Below, one piece after another: positions 18,258-27,243 of a DNA stretch of 64,000 bases (position 1 is its first letter; the number at the start of each line of letters is the position of its first letter). The notes beneath the pieces were generated by a model. That model was given only the letters and a program-made list of their open reading frames with translations. It was not told the DNA's origin and did not search any database. The stretch is from 34-65-8 sp964516135 (GTDB taxonomy: Bacteria > Pseudomonadota > Alphaproteobacteria > Sphingomonadales > Sphingomonadaceae): positions 1 through 64,000 of the forward strand of contig CAZEWN010000015.1 in NCBI GenBank assembly GCA_964516135.1, in the 5' to 3' direction. The translations under genes and the position numbers were made by a program.

Positions 18258-20714
18258 TCAGAAGCTCAGCCTGATAGTACCACCCCAAGTGCGCGGGTCG
18301 CCGGGCTGGCCGGCGATCAGGCCGACATTGCTGGGAGCGACCTGGAGAAGTTCGAAGTACTCCTCGTCGAAGGCATTGCGCACCCAGGCGTAGACGTCGA
18401 AGTTGTCGGTGCGGAAACCCGCGCGCAAGTTGAACAGCGCGTAGCCCCCGATCCAGGTGTAGGCAGACGGCGACGGGTTGGACGAGAAGCGCGAGCGATA
18501 ATTGCCGTCGACGCCGAAATAGACCTCGCCCTCGCGGGCAAGCAGCGTGGCGGGCACGTTTGCTTCCGCGCCGAGCGAAGCGGACCATTTCGACACGCCG
18601 GGCAGGCGCTGGCCGGAAATGTCGCAGTTGGCAGGGCTCAAGCCGCCGGGTGTCCCGGGGGCGCTGGGCGTCTGGCCGGGCTGCGCGGTGGTGCCGCCGG
18701 AAAGTTCGGGCGGGCACGGCGCATCGATGAAGCGTACGTACTTGGCATCGGTGTAGGCGCCGCTGACATAGGCGTTGAACCGATCGCTCGGGCGGACCGA
18801 GAAATCGGCCTCGATGCCCTGCGACCGCACTTTGCCCGCGTTGGCCAGGTAGCCGCGCAGCACACCGAGTTGCCCGTTGGTGACGGTCGCCTGATAATCG
18901 CGGATGTCGGTGCGGAAGGCGGCGAGGTTAAGGGTGGCGCGCCGGTCCCAGAACTGCGTCTTCAGCCCCACCTCGAAATGGTTGACCGATTCTGGACGGA
19001 TCGCGCCCGCTTCTGCGATGGGCACCCCAGCAGCATTGGTGGGCAGGCCGTTCTGGTTGATGCCGACCGTCTTGAAGCTCTTGGCATAGGTCGCATAGGC
19101 GAGCACCTGCGGCGCCAGTTCATAGCTGGCGGTGAGGTCGTAGCTCAGGTTCCAGTCGCTCGCTTCCGGGGCGCTCACCTGCGGCTGATAGACCCCGCAG
19201 CGCGCCGCCTGCACCGTTCCGGCAGGCGCCGGGCATGTGACGGGATTGCCCGCACCGTCGGTTACGCGGCGCTCGTAGAAGCCCGATTTCTTGTCATAGT
19301 TCACGCGCAGGCCCGGCTGGATTGTCAGCGCGTCGGTTACCTTCCAGCTCACCTGTCCGAAAAGCGCGAGGCTGGTCGATTTGAGAAACTGGGTATTGCT
19401 GGCGGTCAGTCCTTCGAGCACGCTGGGATCGAGGGCCAGAGCGCCGGTCAAATTCCAGCGGCTCGCCGCGGCGCCCTGCTGTTCGGTGCCCTGCGTATCG
19501 ATGCGCTGTTTGAAAGCGAATGCGCCGAGTACGAAATCGAACCGGTCGCCGGTGTAGCTGTAACGCAGTTCCTGCGAATACTGATCCTGCTGCGACGGGT
19601 TCTGCGAACGCGAGACGATCGGCAGCCCTGTGAAGTCCCGATCGTTCTCCGGTCGCCAGTCCCAGAACCGCCAGGCAGTGATGGATGTCAGTGTCCCCTG
19701 CCCCAGATCCCAATTCGCGCGCAGCGAAACCCCGCCAATGTCGTTGCCGGCGTTCAGGCTGGCGTCGATATCGGTCAGGCGGTCGAAGGGATTGCGGCTG
19801 ACGACCTGATAGTTCTGCAGTGCTGCCAGCGCTTCGTACTGCCGAGCGAGCGCCCGCTGGGTCAGCCCGGTACGCACGAAAACCGTACCGCAGCATTCCG
19901 GGTCCTGCTGACTGAAATCGCCCGCTAGCGTGATCGCCAGGTCGTCATTGGCTTGCCATAGCAACTGGCCACGCAGGCCGAGGTTGTCCTGCTCGTTGAT
20001 GTACCGCTCGCTGGTGACGTTGTAGATCGTGCCCCGGCGACTGGTCGAGGATACCGCGATCCGCGCGGCCAAAGTGTCGGACAACGGGCCCGAGACGGCC
20101 GCCTTGGCCTGGCGGTAATCAAGATTGCCCACTGTCACCTCGGCCCTGGCCTCGAAATCGAAGGTCGGTTGATTGGTAGTGACGTTGATTGCGCCTGCCG
20201 TGGTGTTCTTGCCGTACAGCGTGCCCTGCGGCCCGCGCAGCACCTCGACCTGGGCGACGTCGAGGAAGTCGAACACCGCCGCCGCGACACGGGCGTTGTA
20301 GACATCGTCAACGTAGATGCCGACGCCCTGCTCGAACCCATCGCTGGTGAGGCCGAACGGCACGCCCAATCCGCGAATGTTGACCGACGTGTTGCGCGGG
20401 TTGGAGGAATAGACCTGCAGCGTCGGTGCAAGCTGTTGAAGACGCTGGATATTGAACGTGCCAGTTGCCTCGATCGCAGCGGCATCGACGACCGAGATCG
20501 CCAGCGGCACGTCCTGCGCGGTTTCTTGTCGGCGACGGGCGGTAACGATGATCGCGCCGGCATCGTCAGCCGCCGCGGTCGGATCGTCGGTAAAGGTATC
20601 GGCCCGCGTTGGCGAAGTAACACCACCTGGGTCGGGGGCGGCGTAAGCCGGATCGGAAAGCGCGGTGAGGGAGGCTGCGGCAACGCCCGCCAAAAGGCAG
20701 GTACGCGGAGTCAT
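18258..20714 (-). CDS. TonB-dependent receptor
   Basis: An outer-membrane transporter of ~818 residues with a signal peptide ending near AYA-AP, a TonB-box-like IIVTARRR, a plug domain (VEVLRGPQGTLYGKNTTAGAINV) and a 22-strand-type barrel ending in RLSF. I choose the second ATG (20712-20714) because AAGGA lies 7 nt before it but directly abuts the first ATG (20718-20720). It is separated from the sulfate operon by a terminator, so it has its own promoter in 20715-20793. It is convergent with the decayed flavoprotein cluster. The plug type is the siderophore/xenobiotic class; the ligand is unknown. Confidence 0.92.
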   Translation of the reverse strand: MTPRTCLLAGVAAASLTALSDPAYAAPDPGGVTSPTRADTFTDDPTAAADDAGAIIVTARRRQETAQDVPLAISVVDAAAIEATGTFNIQRLQQLAPTLQVYSSNPRNTSVNIRGLGVPFGLTSDGFEQGVGIYVDDVYNARVAAAVFDFLDVAQVEVLRGPQGTLYGKNTTAGAINVTTNQPTFDFEARAEVTVGNLDYRQAKAAVSGPLSDTLAARIAVSSTSRRGTIYNVTSERYINEQDNLGLRGQLLWQANDDLAITLAGDFSQQDPECCGTVFVRTGLTQRALARQYEALAALQNYQVVSRNPFDRLTDIDASLNAGNDIGGVSLRANWDLGQGTLTSITAWRFWDWRPENDRDFTGLPIVSRSQNPSQQDQYSQELRYSYTGDRFDFVLGAFAFKQRIDTQGTEQQGAAASRWNLTGALALDPSVLEGLTASNTQFLKSTSLALFGQVSWKVTDALTIQPGLRVNYDKKSGFYERRVTDGAGNPVTCPAPAGTVQAARCGVYQPQVSAPEASDWNLSYDLTASYELAPQVLAYATYAKSFKTVGINQNGLPTNAAGVPIAEAGAIRPESVNHFEVGLKTQFWDRRATLNLAAFRTDIRDYQATVTNGQLGVLRGYLANAGKVRSQGIEADFSVRPSDRFNAYVSGAYTDAKYVRFIDAPCPPELSGGTTAQPGQTPSAPGTPGGLSPANCDISGQRLPGVSKWSASLGAEANVPATLLAREGEVYFGVDGNYRSRFSSNPSPSAYTWIGGYALFNLRAGFRTDNFDVYAWVRNAFDEEYFELLQVAPSNVGLIAGQPGDPRTWGGTIRLSF

Positions 20715-20793
20715 CGTCATATCCTTCAGTGAGGGTAGCGATGCCTCCGGTTGTCCGGTCGGCTTCTTGAAGAGGTAATTTCAGTAAAACGAA

Positions 20794-20810
20794 GGCTGAC
20801 CGGATCAGCC
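20794..20810 (-). terminator. Intrinsic terminator of the sulfate-transport operon
   Basis: On the minus strand GGCTGA-TCCGG-TCAGCC forms a 6-bp stem with a 5-nt loop, followed by TTCGTTTTA. The stem overlaps the stop codon of the YezD-like gene (20805-20807). It separates the cys operon from the downstream receptor gene. Confidence 0.65.
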
Positions 20811-20990
20811 GGCTTTAATCCTCCGCTTCTCGGTCACGTCGATCTGCACAACGCGGCCTTCGTGAACGGTCAGGGCGACGGTGCCAAACCGCAGCCCGGC
20901 TAGTGCCTCGCGCACGCTTGCCAGGCTTTCGTCAAGCAGCCGCTGGGCGTCGTCGGGCATCGGGGAAGCCTCCGCTGGTTGAAAGGTCAT
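20805..20990 (-). CDS. YezD-like small protein (DUF2292)
   Basis: A 61-residue protein whose centre (SLASVREALAGLRFGTVALTVHEGRVVQIDVTEKRR) matches the YezD/DUF2292 family. These small proteins are repeatedly found next to sulfur-assimilation genes, and here the ATG overlaps the cysA stop by 4 nt, making it the last gene of the sulfate operon. The function is unknown; a role in sulfur metabolism follows from position only. The terminator stem begins at its stop codon. Confidence 0.75.
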   Translation of the reverse strand: MTFQPAEASPMPDDAQRLLDESLASVREALAGLRFGTVALTVHEGRVVQIDVTEKRRIKAG

Positions 20991-22042
20991 GCCGCCACCT
21001 TCTCGGCCGAAAACACGCGAAAACGCTTGAGTGCGAGCGTGATCGTTTCGCCCAGTGCGGGCGGCTTGACGCCGGAATCGATGTCGACCTCGATCACGCT
21101 GTCGAGGCTCGGAACCTTGGCTTCGATCCGCCACTGGCCGCCGCGGCGGTAAACCGCGCCCACGACAACGGGCAGTGTCCCAGGACGTTCGGCACTGACA
21201 ATCTCTGCATCATGCGGGCGAAAGTCGATCCGCGCTGGACCATCAAATAACGGGCCTGGATCGACCGCCAGCGTATGGTCGGCGATGACGATCTTGCCGC
21301 CGTTTACCTGCACCGGCAGGCTGTTCGTATCGCCGACGAAGCGGGACACGAAACTGCTGCGCGGGGCCATGTAAATCTCTTCTGGAGTGCCGACCTGTTC
21401 GATCACCCCGTGATCCATCACCACCACCCTGTCGGCCAGTTCCAGTGCTTCTTCCTGGTCGTGGGTGACGAAGATCGAGGTGAGGCCCATCCTGTCGTGA
21501 AGCTGGCGCAGCCAGCGGCGCAGTTCCTTGCGGACCTTTGCGTCGAGCGCCCCGAAAGGTTCGTCCAGGAGGAGCAGCTGTGGTTCCACCGCCAGCGCAC
21601 GGGCCAGCGCGATCCGCTGACGCTGGCCGCCGGAAAGCTGCGCCGGATAGCGCGATCCGAGATCGCCCAGTTGCACTAGTTCGAGCAGTTCCTGTGCACG
21701 TGCCGCGATCTGCGCCTTGGCCGGGCGCAAGGCGCGTTTCCTCACCGAAAGGCCAAAGCCGATGTTCTCTGCCACCGTCATATGCTTGAACAGGGCATAG
21801 TGCTGAAACACGAATCCGACCTTGCGGTCCGCCACCTTGAGGTCGGTCACGTCATCGCCGTTGAACGCCACGCGCCCGGCGTCAGGAAAGGCAAGCCCGG
21901 CGATGATCCGCAGCAGCGTCGTCTTGCCCGAACCTGATGGACCAAGCAGCGCCAGGAACTCGCCATCCCGTACTTCCAGGCTGACATCGCGCAGCGCGGC
22001 ATAGTCGCCGAAGGTCTTGGTTATATGATCGAGCCTGATCAT
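20987..22042 (-). CDS. cysA: Sulfate ABC transporter ATP-binding protein
   Basis: A 351-residue ABC ATPase that powers sulfate/thiosulfate import. Walker A GPSGSGKT is at residues 34-41, the signature LSGGQ at 136-140 and Walker B LLLLDEP at 156-162 with D160/E161, and the switch His is in VTHDQEEA. The C-terminal ~110 residues form the TOBE-like regulatory domain. The start at 22042 gives the usual CysA opening; longer readings enter cysW. It overlaps cysW and the YezD-like gene by 4 nt each. Confidence 0.96.
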   Translation of the reverse strand: MIRLDHITKTFGDYAALRDVSLEVRDGEFLALLGPSGSGKTTLLRIIAGLAFPDAGRVAFNGDDVTDLKVADRKVGFVFQHYALFKHMTVAENIGFGLSVRKRALRPAKAQIAARAQELLELVQLGDLGSRYPAQLSGGQRQRIALARALAVEPQLLLLDEPFGALDAKVRKELRRWLRQLHDRMGLTSIFVTHDQEEALELADRVVVMDHGVIEQVGTPEEIYMAPRSSFVSRFVGDTNSLPVQVNGGKIVIADHTLAVDPGPLFDGPARIDFRPHDAEIVSAERPGTLPVVVGAVYRRGGQWRIEAKVPSLDSVIEVDIDSGVKPPALGETITLALKRFRVFSAEKVAA

Positions 22043-22881
22043 GCCCGCGTGCTCCCGTGAGAATATCCAACGCGCCATTCGAGCAGCGACTTGAGCGCCA
22101 GCGTCAGCAGCGCCAGCAGCGCCAGCAGCGACGCGACCGCGAAGGCGGCGACGAAGTTGTATTCGTTGTAGAGAATCTCGACATGCAGCGGCATCGTGTT
22201 GGTGAGACCGCGCAAGTGCCCGGACACGACCGAGACCGCGCCGAATTCGCCCATTGCCCGCGCGTTGCACAAGAGCACGCCGTAGAGCAGGCCCCAGCGG
22301 ATGTTGGGCAGGGTCACGCGCCAGAACGTCTGGAATCCGCTCGCGCCCAACGACAGCGCCGCCTCCTCGTCGTCGCGGCCCTGTTCCTGCATTAGCGGGA
22401 TCAGCTCGCGCGCGACGAACGGGAAGGTGACGAAGATCGTCGCCAGCACGATCCCGGGCACGGCGAAGATGATCTGGATGTCGCGTTCCGCCAGCCACGG
22501 GCCGAACCAGCCCTGCGCGCCGAACAGCAGGACATAGACCAGCCCCGCCACCACGGGCGACACCGAGAAGGGCAGGTCGATGAAAGTGACGAGCACGCTC
22601 TTGCCGGGGAAATCGACCTTGGCGATCGCCCAGGCGGCAGCCACGCCGAACACGATGTTGAGCGGCACACTGATCGCCGCGACCAGCAGGGTCAGCCGGA
22701 TCGCCGCGACCGCGTCGGGTTCCACCAGCGCCTCGGCGAATACGCCGAACCCGCGCGAAAGCGCCTCGGTAAAGACTGCCAGCAGCGGCAGCAGCAGGAA
22801 CAGCAGCAGGAACGACAGCGCGGCGAGCAGCAGCGCAGGGTTGCCCACGCCGCGGCGCGGGGTGTCGGTGGTGCCGATCAT
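22039..22881 (-). CDS. cysW: Sulfate ABC transporter permease CysW
   Basis: A 280-residue inner-membrane permease with six hydrophobic segments. The cytoplasmic EAA-type loop (DDEEAALSLGASGFQTFWRVTLP) contacts CysA. NARAMGEFGAVSVVSG is typical of CysW, distinguishing it from CysT. It begins at 22881 (MIGTTDTPRR), overlapping cysT by 4 nt. Confidence 0.95.
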   Translation of the reverse strand: MIGTTDTPRRGVGNPALLLAALSFLLLFLLLPLLAVFTEALSRGFGVFAEALVEPDAVAAIRLTLLVAAISVPLNIVFGVAAAWAIAKVDFPGKSVLVTFIDLPFSVSPVVAGLVYVLLFGAQGWFGPWLAERDIQIIFAVPGIVLATIFVTFPFVARELIPLMQEQGRDDEEAALSLGASGFQTFWRVTLPNIRWGLLYGVLLCNARAMGEFGAVSVVSGHLRGLTNTMPLHVEILYNEYNFVAAFAVASLLALLALLTLALKSLLEWRVGYSHGSTRA

Positions 22882-23756
22882 GTGCCCATCCTCCGCCTGC
22901 TCCAGGCCTGGATCAGGTTGATCAGCAGCAGCATCGCGAACGAGACCAGCAGCATCACCGTCGCGATCGCGGTGGCGGCGGCATAGTCGTATTGTTCGAG
23001 CTGTGTGACGATCAGCAGTGGTGCGATTTCGGAGCGGAACGGCATGTTGCCGGCGATGAAGATGACCGATCCGTATTCGCCGATGCCGCGCGCCAGCGCG
23101 AGCGCGAAGCCGGTGAGAAGCGCAGGCAGGATCGCGGGCAGGATTACCCGCGCGAAAACCTGGAAGGCATTGGCGCCTAGCGACAGCGCGGCTTCCTCGA
23201 CCTCCGCACCCAGGTCCGCCAGCACCGGCTCGACCGTGCGCACGACGAACGGCAGGCCGATGAAGATCAGCGCGACTGTTATGCCGATCGGGTTGTACGC
23301 GACCTCGACCCCCAACGGAACCAGCACGCTGCCAAGCCAGCCGTTGGGCGCATAGAGCGCGGTGAGCGCGATACCCGCCACCGCGGTCGGCAGGGCGAAG
23401 GGCAGGTCGATCAAAGCATCGAACAGGCGCTTGCCCGGAAAGTCGTAACGCACGAACACCCAGGCGACGAGCAGCCCGAAGACCGCGTTGACCATTGCCG
23501 CCGCCAGCGCCGTGCCGAAACTGACCCGGTAGGCAGCGAGCGCGCGTTCGGAAAAACCCGCCGCGAGAAACTCCGTCAACCCCATTCCTGCGCTGCGGAC
23601 GAAGATCGTGCTCAGCGGCAGCAGGACGATCAGCCCCAACCACACCAGCGTAATTCCCATCGTCAGCCCGAAGCCGGGAATGACCGGCCGCCCCGGTCTT
23701 CGCCGCGTGGGAGCGTTGGGATGCATCTGCAACGGTGTGCTCAACGCGATGGCCAT
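22878..23756 (-). CDS. cysT: Sulfate ABC transporter permease CysT (CysU)
   Basis: A 292-residue permease with a short basic N-terminus (residues 10-25, RRRPGR) and six membrane segments. It has the EAA-type loop EEAALSLGANAFQVFARVILP and the ARGIGEYGSVIFIAGN segment. It forms the heteromeric channel with CysW. It lies 11 bp after the sulfate-binding protein gene and overlaps cysW by 4 nt. Confidence 0.95.
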   Translation of the reverse strand: MAIALSTPLQMHPNAPTRRRPGRPVIPGFGLTMGITLVWLGLIVLLPLSTIFVRSAGMGLTEFLAAGFSERALAAYRVSFGTALAAAMVNAVFGLLVAWVFVRYDFPGKRLFDALIDLPFALPTAVAGIALTALYAPNGWLGSVLVPLGVEVAYNPIGITVALIFIGLPFVVRTVEPVLADLGAEVEEAALSLGANAFQVFARVILPAILPALLTGFALALARGIGEYGSVIFIAGNMPFRSEIAPLLIVTQLEQYDYAAATAIATVMLLVSFAMLLLINLIQAWSRRRMGT

Positions 23757-23767
23757 GGCGCGCTCAC

Positions 23768-24802
23768 TCAGCGGCTCTGGCGCGTGAAGATACGGTCGAA
23801 TACCGCGCCATCGGCGAAAAACCGATCTTGCGCGGCACGCCAGCCGCCAAACTCACCATCAATGGTCACCAGGTTGATGTCGGGAAACTGGCTCGCATAT
23901 TTGACTTTGGCCGCCTCGCCAGTCGGGCGGTAGTAATGCTTGCCAATCAGATCCTGTGCCTCGGGCGTGTAAAGGAACTCGAGATAAGCCTTGGCGACCG
24001 CCCCGGTGTTTCTGCGCGCGACGTTGGCATCCACGACCGCCACTGACGGTTCAGCCAGAATCGAGATCGACGGGACCACGATTTCAAACTTGTCGGTGCC
24101 CAATTCCTTGCGCGCGAGAAACGCTTCGTTCTCCCACGCCAGCAGCACATCGCCAATGCCGCGCTCGGCAAAGGTGGTGGTCGATCCGCGCGCCCCGCTG
24201 TCGAGCACCGGGACGTTGGCATAGAGCCGCCGCACGAACCGCTCGGCCGCCGCATCGCTGCCGCTTGTCGCCTTGGCATAGGCCCAGGCAGCGAGGAAAT
24301 TCCACCGCGCGCCGCCGCTGGTCTTCGGATTGGGGGTGATGACCTCCACCCCCGGCTTCACCAGGTCGTTCCAGTCGCGGATCCCCTCCGGATTGCCCGC
24401 GCGGACAAGGAATACGATGGTCGAAGTATATGGCGCGCTGTTTTGAGGCAGGTCGCGCTGCCAGTCGCCACGCATCCGGTCCGTGTTGGCGGCGATCTCG
24501 TCGATGTCATATGCAAGCGCGAGGGTCACGACGTCGGCCGCAAGCCCGTCGATTACAGCGCGCGCCTGTTTGCCCGATCCACCATGGCTCATGTTGATAG
24601 TGAGATCCTGGCCCGTTTCCCGCTTCCACTGCGCGATGAAGCGCGGGTTTATGTCGTCGTACAGCTCGCGCGTGGGATCATAGGAAACATTGAGCAGCTC
24701 GACCGCGTTCGGGTCACGCGATCCGTCGGAGCAAGCCGCCCCCGCAAGAGCGAGCGCAGCCGCAACCGCCACAAGCGCACGCTGAAGCTTCGTAGGAGCC
24801 AT
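23768..24802 (-). CDS. sbp: Periplasmic sulfate-binding protein
   Basis: A 344-residue ABC solute-binding protein. An N-terminal signal ends in LALAGAACSDG; the Cys suggests a lipoprotein, although the lipobox is imperfect. Family stretches are present: LLNVSYDPTRELYDDINPRF, NMSHGGSGKQARAVIDGL (the sulfate-contacting SGGSGKQ-like loop) and TPNPKTSGGARWNFLAAWAYA. It is the first gene of sbp-cysT-cysW-cysA-yezD. Its promoter region contains the CTATCGGGATAG palindrome (24853-24864) that I assign tentatively to the Rrf2 regulator upstream. Confidence 0.95.
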   Translation of the reverse strand: MAPTKLQRALVAVAAALALAGAACSDGSRDPNAVELLNVSYDPTRELYDDINPRFIAQWKRETGQDLTINMSHGGSGKQARAVIDGLAADVVTLALAYDIDEIAANTDRMRGDWQRDLPQNSAPYTSTIVFLVRAGNPEGIRDWNDLVKPGVEVITPNPKTSGGARWNFLAAWAYAKATSGSDAAAERFVRRLYANVPVLDSGARGSTTTFAERGIGDVLLAWENEAFLARKELGTDKFEIVVPSISILAEPSVAVVDANVARRNTGAVAKAYLEFLYTPEAQDLIGKHYYRPTGEAAKVKYASQFPDINLVTIDGEFGGWRAAQDRFFADGAVFDRIFTRQSR

Positions 24803-24852
24803 CCACCATCTCCGGTACCGCGGTCCATACCAGCGGCCGTTTCACCTTTTAC

Positions 24853-24864
24853 CTATCGGGATAG
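24853..24864. promoter_or_regulatory. Palindrome in the sulfate operon promoter, candidate Rrf2 operator
   Basis: CTATCGGGATAG is a dyad with 5-bp arms (CTATC/GATAG) about 50 bp upstream of the sbp start codon, in an AT-richer stretch. Read on the operon strand it gives CCGATAGGTAAAAG. A similar CCGATAGATTAAG lies directly upstream of the Rrf2 gene (25365-25377), which would fit autoregulation plus control of sulfate uptake. Confidence 0.45.
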
Positions 24865-24894
24865 TGGGGTTTAAGGAAGATAGATTTTCTACGC

Positions 24895-25353
24895 CTATCC
24901 AGCGCGCCGTTCGTCCGCGCGCGCCGGCATGCCATAAGGGCTGTCACGCAAGGCATCGGCGAGAGTGCGCGAATCAAGCACGCGCCGGCTGGCGTCATAG
25001 GCCCGGCCAAACTCGCGGCGGATTTCGCAGGTTGCCTCGCTCACGCAATCCTCGCAGCGGCGATAGGATTGACGCGAAAGGCACGGAAGCGGCGCCAGTG
25101 GCCCTTCAAACAACCGAAGAACTTCGCCGAAACTAACGGTATCCGCAGGGCGCAGCATGGCATATCCGCCACTTTTCCCACGGCGACTGTCGAGGATGCC
25201 GGCTTTCTTGAGGTCGAGGAGAATCTGCTCCAGGAACTTATGCGGAATGGCATGCGTGCGCGCGATTTCCGCGCTTGTCACCGCCTCCCCCTCTGTGGCC
25301 GAAGCGATTACGAGCAGTGCGCGGAAAGCGTAACGAGCCTTGTTGGAAATCAT
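24895..25353 (-). CDS. Rrf2-family transcriptional regulator, probable sulfur regulator
   Basis: A 152-residue protein with an N-terminal winged helix (KARYAFRALLVIA, then IPHKFLEQILLDLKKAGILDSRRGKSGGY) of the Rrf2 family. It has four cysteines, C91, C100, C103 and C109, in the position where IscR/RirA-type members bind an iron-sulfur cluster. The ATG at 25353 has GGGGA 7 nt upstream; an in-frame GTG at 25365 is less likely. It sits between an SLC13 permease gene and the sulfate ABC operon on the same strand, like the cysteine/sulfur regulators CymR/CysR of this family. Confidence 0.88.
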   Translation of the reverse strand: MISNKARYAFRALLVIASATEGEAVTSAEIARTHAIPHKFLEQILLDLKKAGILDSRRGKSGGYAMLRPADTVSFGEVLRLFEGPLAPLPCLSRQSYRRCEDCVSEATCEIRREFGRAYDASRRVLDSRTLADALRDSPYGMPARADERRAG

Positions 25354-25364
25354 CACATTCCCCA

Positions 25365-25377
25365 CTTAATCTATCGG
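25365..25377. promoter_or_regulatory. Candidate autoregulatory site before the Rrf2 gene
   Basis: On the regulator strand the sequence reads CCGATAGATTAAG, sharing CCGATAG and the trailing A-rich part with the site in the sbp promoter (CCGATAGGTAAAAG). It lies about 12 bp from the regulator ATG. It is only a half-match to the palindrome, so the call is tentative. Confidence 0.3.
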
Positions 25378-25407
25378 CTTTAACATAATCGCGGTTCGCG
25401 TGCAACC

Positions 25408-27165
25408 TCACCAGGCCAGCAGGACCGCGAACGCGGCCGTCGCAACCACGATCGACACGAAGGTGAGGGGTGAGCCGAGGCGCGCGAAATCGCTGAATCG
25501 ATAACCGCCCGCCCCCATGACCACCGCGTTGTTGTGGTGTCCGAAAGGCGTGAGAAAATCGAGCGAAGCGCCGATCGCGACCGCGATCAGCAGGGGTTCC
25601 GCCGGCATCCCCGTCCGCGCCGCCAGGCCCACCGCGATCGGGCTCAGCACAATTGCGGTCGACACATTGTCCACAAACGGCGTGATCGTAACGGCCAGCA
25701 TTAACATCACGATGATGATCACCAGTGGCTGACGCGCGGGAAGCCATTCCGCGATTCCGTCGGCTATCATCCTGGCTGCTCCCGTCTCGGAAACGGCGGC
25801 GCCGAGCGGAATCATGCAGGCGAGCAGGATCACGATCGTCCAGTTGACGTCTTGCAGCGCGCCGCGCAGCGCCAGTTGGCCGGTCAACGTCATTACCAGG
25901 ATCACTGCCCCGAACGCGATCTCTGTCGGCAGCAGGCCCAGGGCGGTAGCCAACACGCCAAGTGCGAACGTGGCGATCCCCGCCAAAGCCCCCCGCCCGG
26001 GCCGAGCCGTTCGGCGGGGCGACAAGGCGAGCAGCCCACACTCCGCCGCCAGCCGACGCATGTCGTCCCGCTCGCCCGCCAGCAAGAGCACATCGCCCAT
26101 TGCCAACTGGACATCGGCCAGTCGCCCCTCGATGCGCCCCCGCCGACTGGCCACCGCCAGCACCGCGAGATCGGATTGCGCGTGGCCAGCAAGATCTTCC
26201 ACCCGCGAACCGAGCAGTAGGCTGTCGGGCATCACGACGAACTCAAGGGTCGCCTGGTCCGGTGTGGCGTTCCCGCCATTGACGAACTGGAGGTCTTCCG
26301 CCTCCTCCAGTTCATCGAGCAGCGTCAGGTGGCCTTCGATAACGAGCACGTCCCCCGCCGCGACGACGATGTCCCCCCGGCGCGCAAACACGTGGGCGCG
26401 ATTGCGGATGACGGCATGAACAGCGATGCCCTGCGCGCGCTCCAGATCAGGCAGATGCATCCCGATCAGGGTTGACCCCGGCGTGACGACCCGCTCGACC
26501 ACGTATTCGAACGGGCCGCCATCATGTGCATCACCCGCCCCCGCCGAAGCGCCAGCGAACACCCGCGGCGCGAGCACCACCAGCAGCAGCAGGCCAACCA
26601 GCGCGACAGGGCCACCGACCAGCGCCAGCTCGAAATAGGCGAGCGAGCGCCCGGTTTCTTCGACCACCCATTCGTTCACCACAAGGTTCGCGGGCGTACC
26701 GGTGAGGGAACACATTCCGCCGAGCAGCGTCGCGAAGGAAAGAGCCATCAAGACCTTCGCTGGCGCGATCCCCAGCCGCGTGCACACGGACATGGCCACC
26801 GGAAACACCAGCGCGAGCGCCCCGATGTTGTTCATGAACACCGATATGGCAGCAGCCAGACCACCCAGCAGGAGGATCACGGTCCGTTCGTCTGGCGCCG
26901 CAGCGATGACCCGACGGGCGAAACCGTCCATTACGCGCGTCTTGGCCAGCACTCCCGCGATCAGCAGCACCTCGATCACGGTTATCACCGCTGGGCTTGA
27001 AAACCCTCCGAATACCGATTGCACAGGCACCACGCCAACTGCGAAGGCTGCCGCCAGGCCAGTGATCGCGACCGCCTCGACCTTGAACCGCTCCGATGCG
27101 TAGGCAACCAGCATGGCCAAGAGAATCGCGATGATCGCGCCCTGTTCGAAAGTCATCGTGGCCAC
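25408..27165 (-). CDS. SLC13-family permease with internal RCK-C (TrkA-C) domains, probable sulfate permease
   Basis: A 585-residue transporter: N-terminal membrane half (about residues 5-195, with SVFMNNIGALALVFPVA and SLTGTPANLVVNE), a cytoplasmic insert with two TrkA-C-like domains (about 205-375), and a C-terminal membrane half with NVSTAIVLSPIAVGLA and FLTPFGHHNNAVVMGAGGY. This architecture is that of Sac1/YfbS-type SLC13 permeases, several of which carry sulfate. It ends 54 bp before the Rrf2 gene on the same strand, supporting a sulfate role. Substrate is inferred from context. Confidence 0.85.
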   Translation of the reverse strand: MATMTFEQGAIIAILLAMLVAYASERFKVEAVAITGLAAAFAVGVVPVQSVFGGFSSPAVITVIEVLLIAGVLAKTRVMDGFARRVIAAAPDERTVILLLGGLAAAISVFMNNIGALALVFPVAMSVCTRLGIAPAKVLMALSFATLLGGMCSLTGTPANLVVNEWVVEETGRSLAYFELALVGGPVALVGLLLLVVLAPRVFAGASAGAGDAHDGGPFEYVVERVVTPGSTLIGMHLPDLERAQGIAVHAVIRNRAHVFARRGDIVVAAGDVLVIEGHLTLLDELEEAEDLQFVNGGNATPDQATLEFVVMPDSLLLGSRVEDLAGHAQSDLAVLAVASRRGRIEGRLADVQLAMGDVLLLAGERDDMRRLAAECGLLALSPRRTARPGRGALAGIATFALGVLATALGLLPTEIAFGAVILVMTLTGQLALRGALQDVNWTIVILLACMIPLGAAVSETGAARMIADGIAEWLPARQPLVIIIVMLMLAVTITPFVDNVSTAIVLSPIAVGLAARTGMPAEPLLIAVAIGASLDFLTPFGHHNNAVVMGAGGYRFSDFARLGSPLTFVSIVVATAAFAVLLAW

Positions 27166-27243
27166 TCGCCGGACATTTCGCTCAAGTCGCGCAAAAAGCC
27201 GGGCTGGACAAGCGCGCTGGTTGCGATGCCGGCGCGGCTAGGT

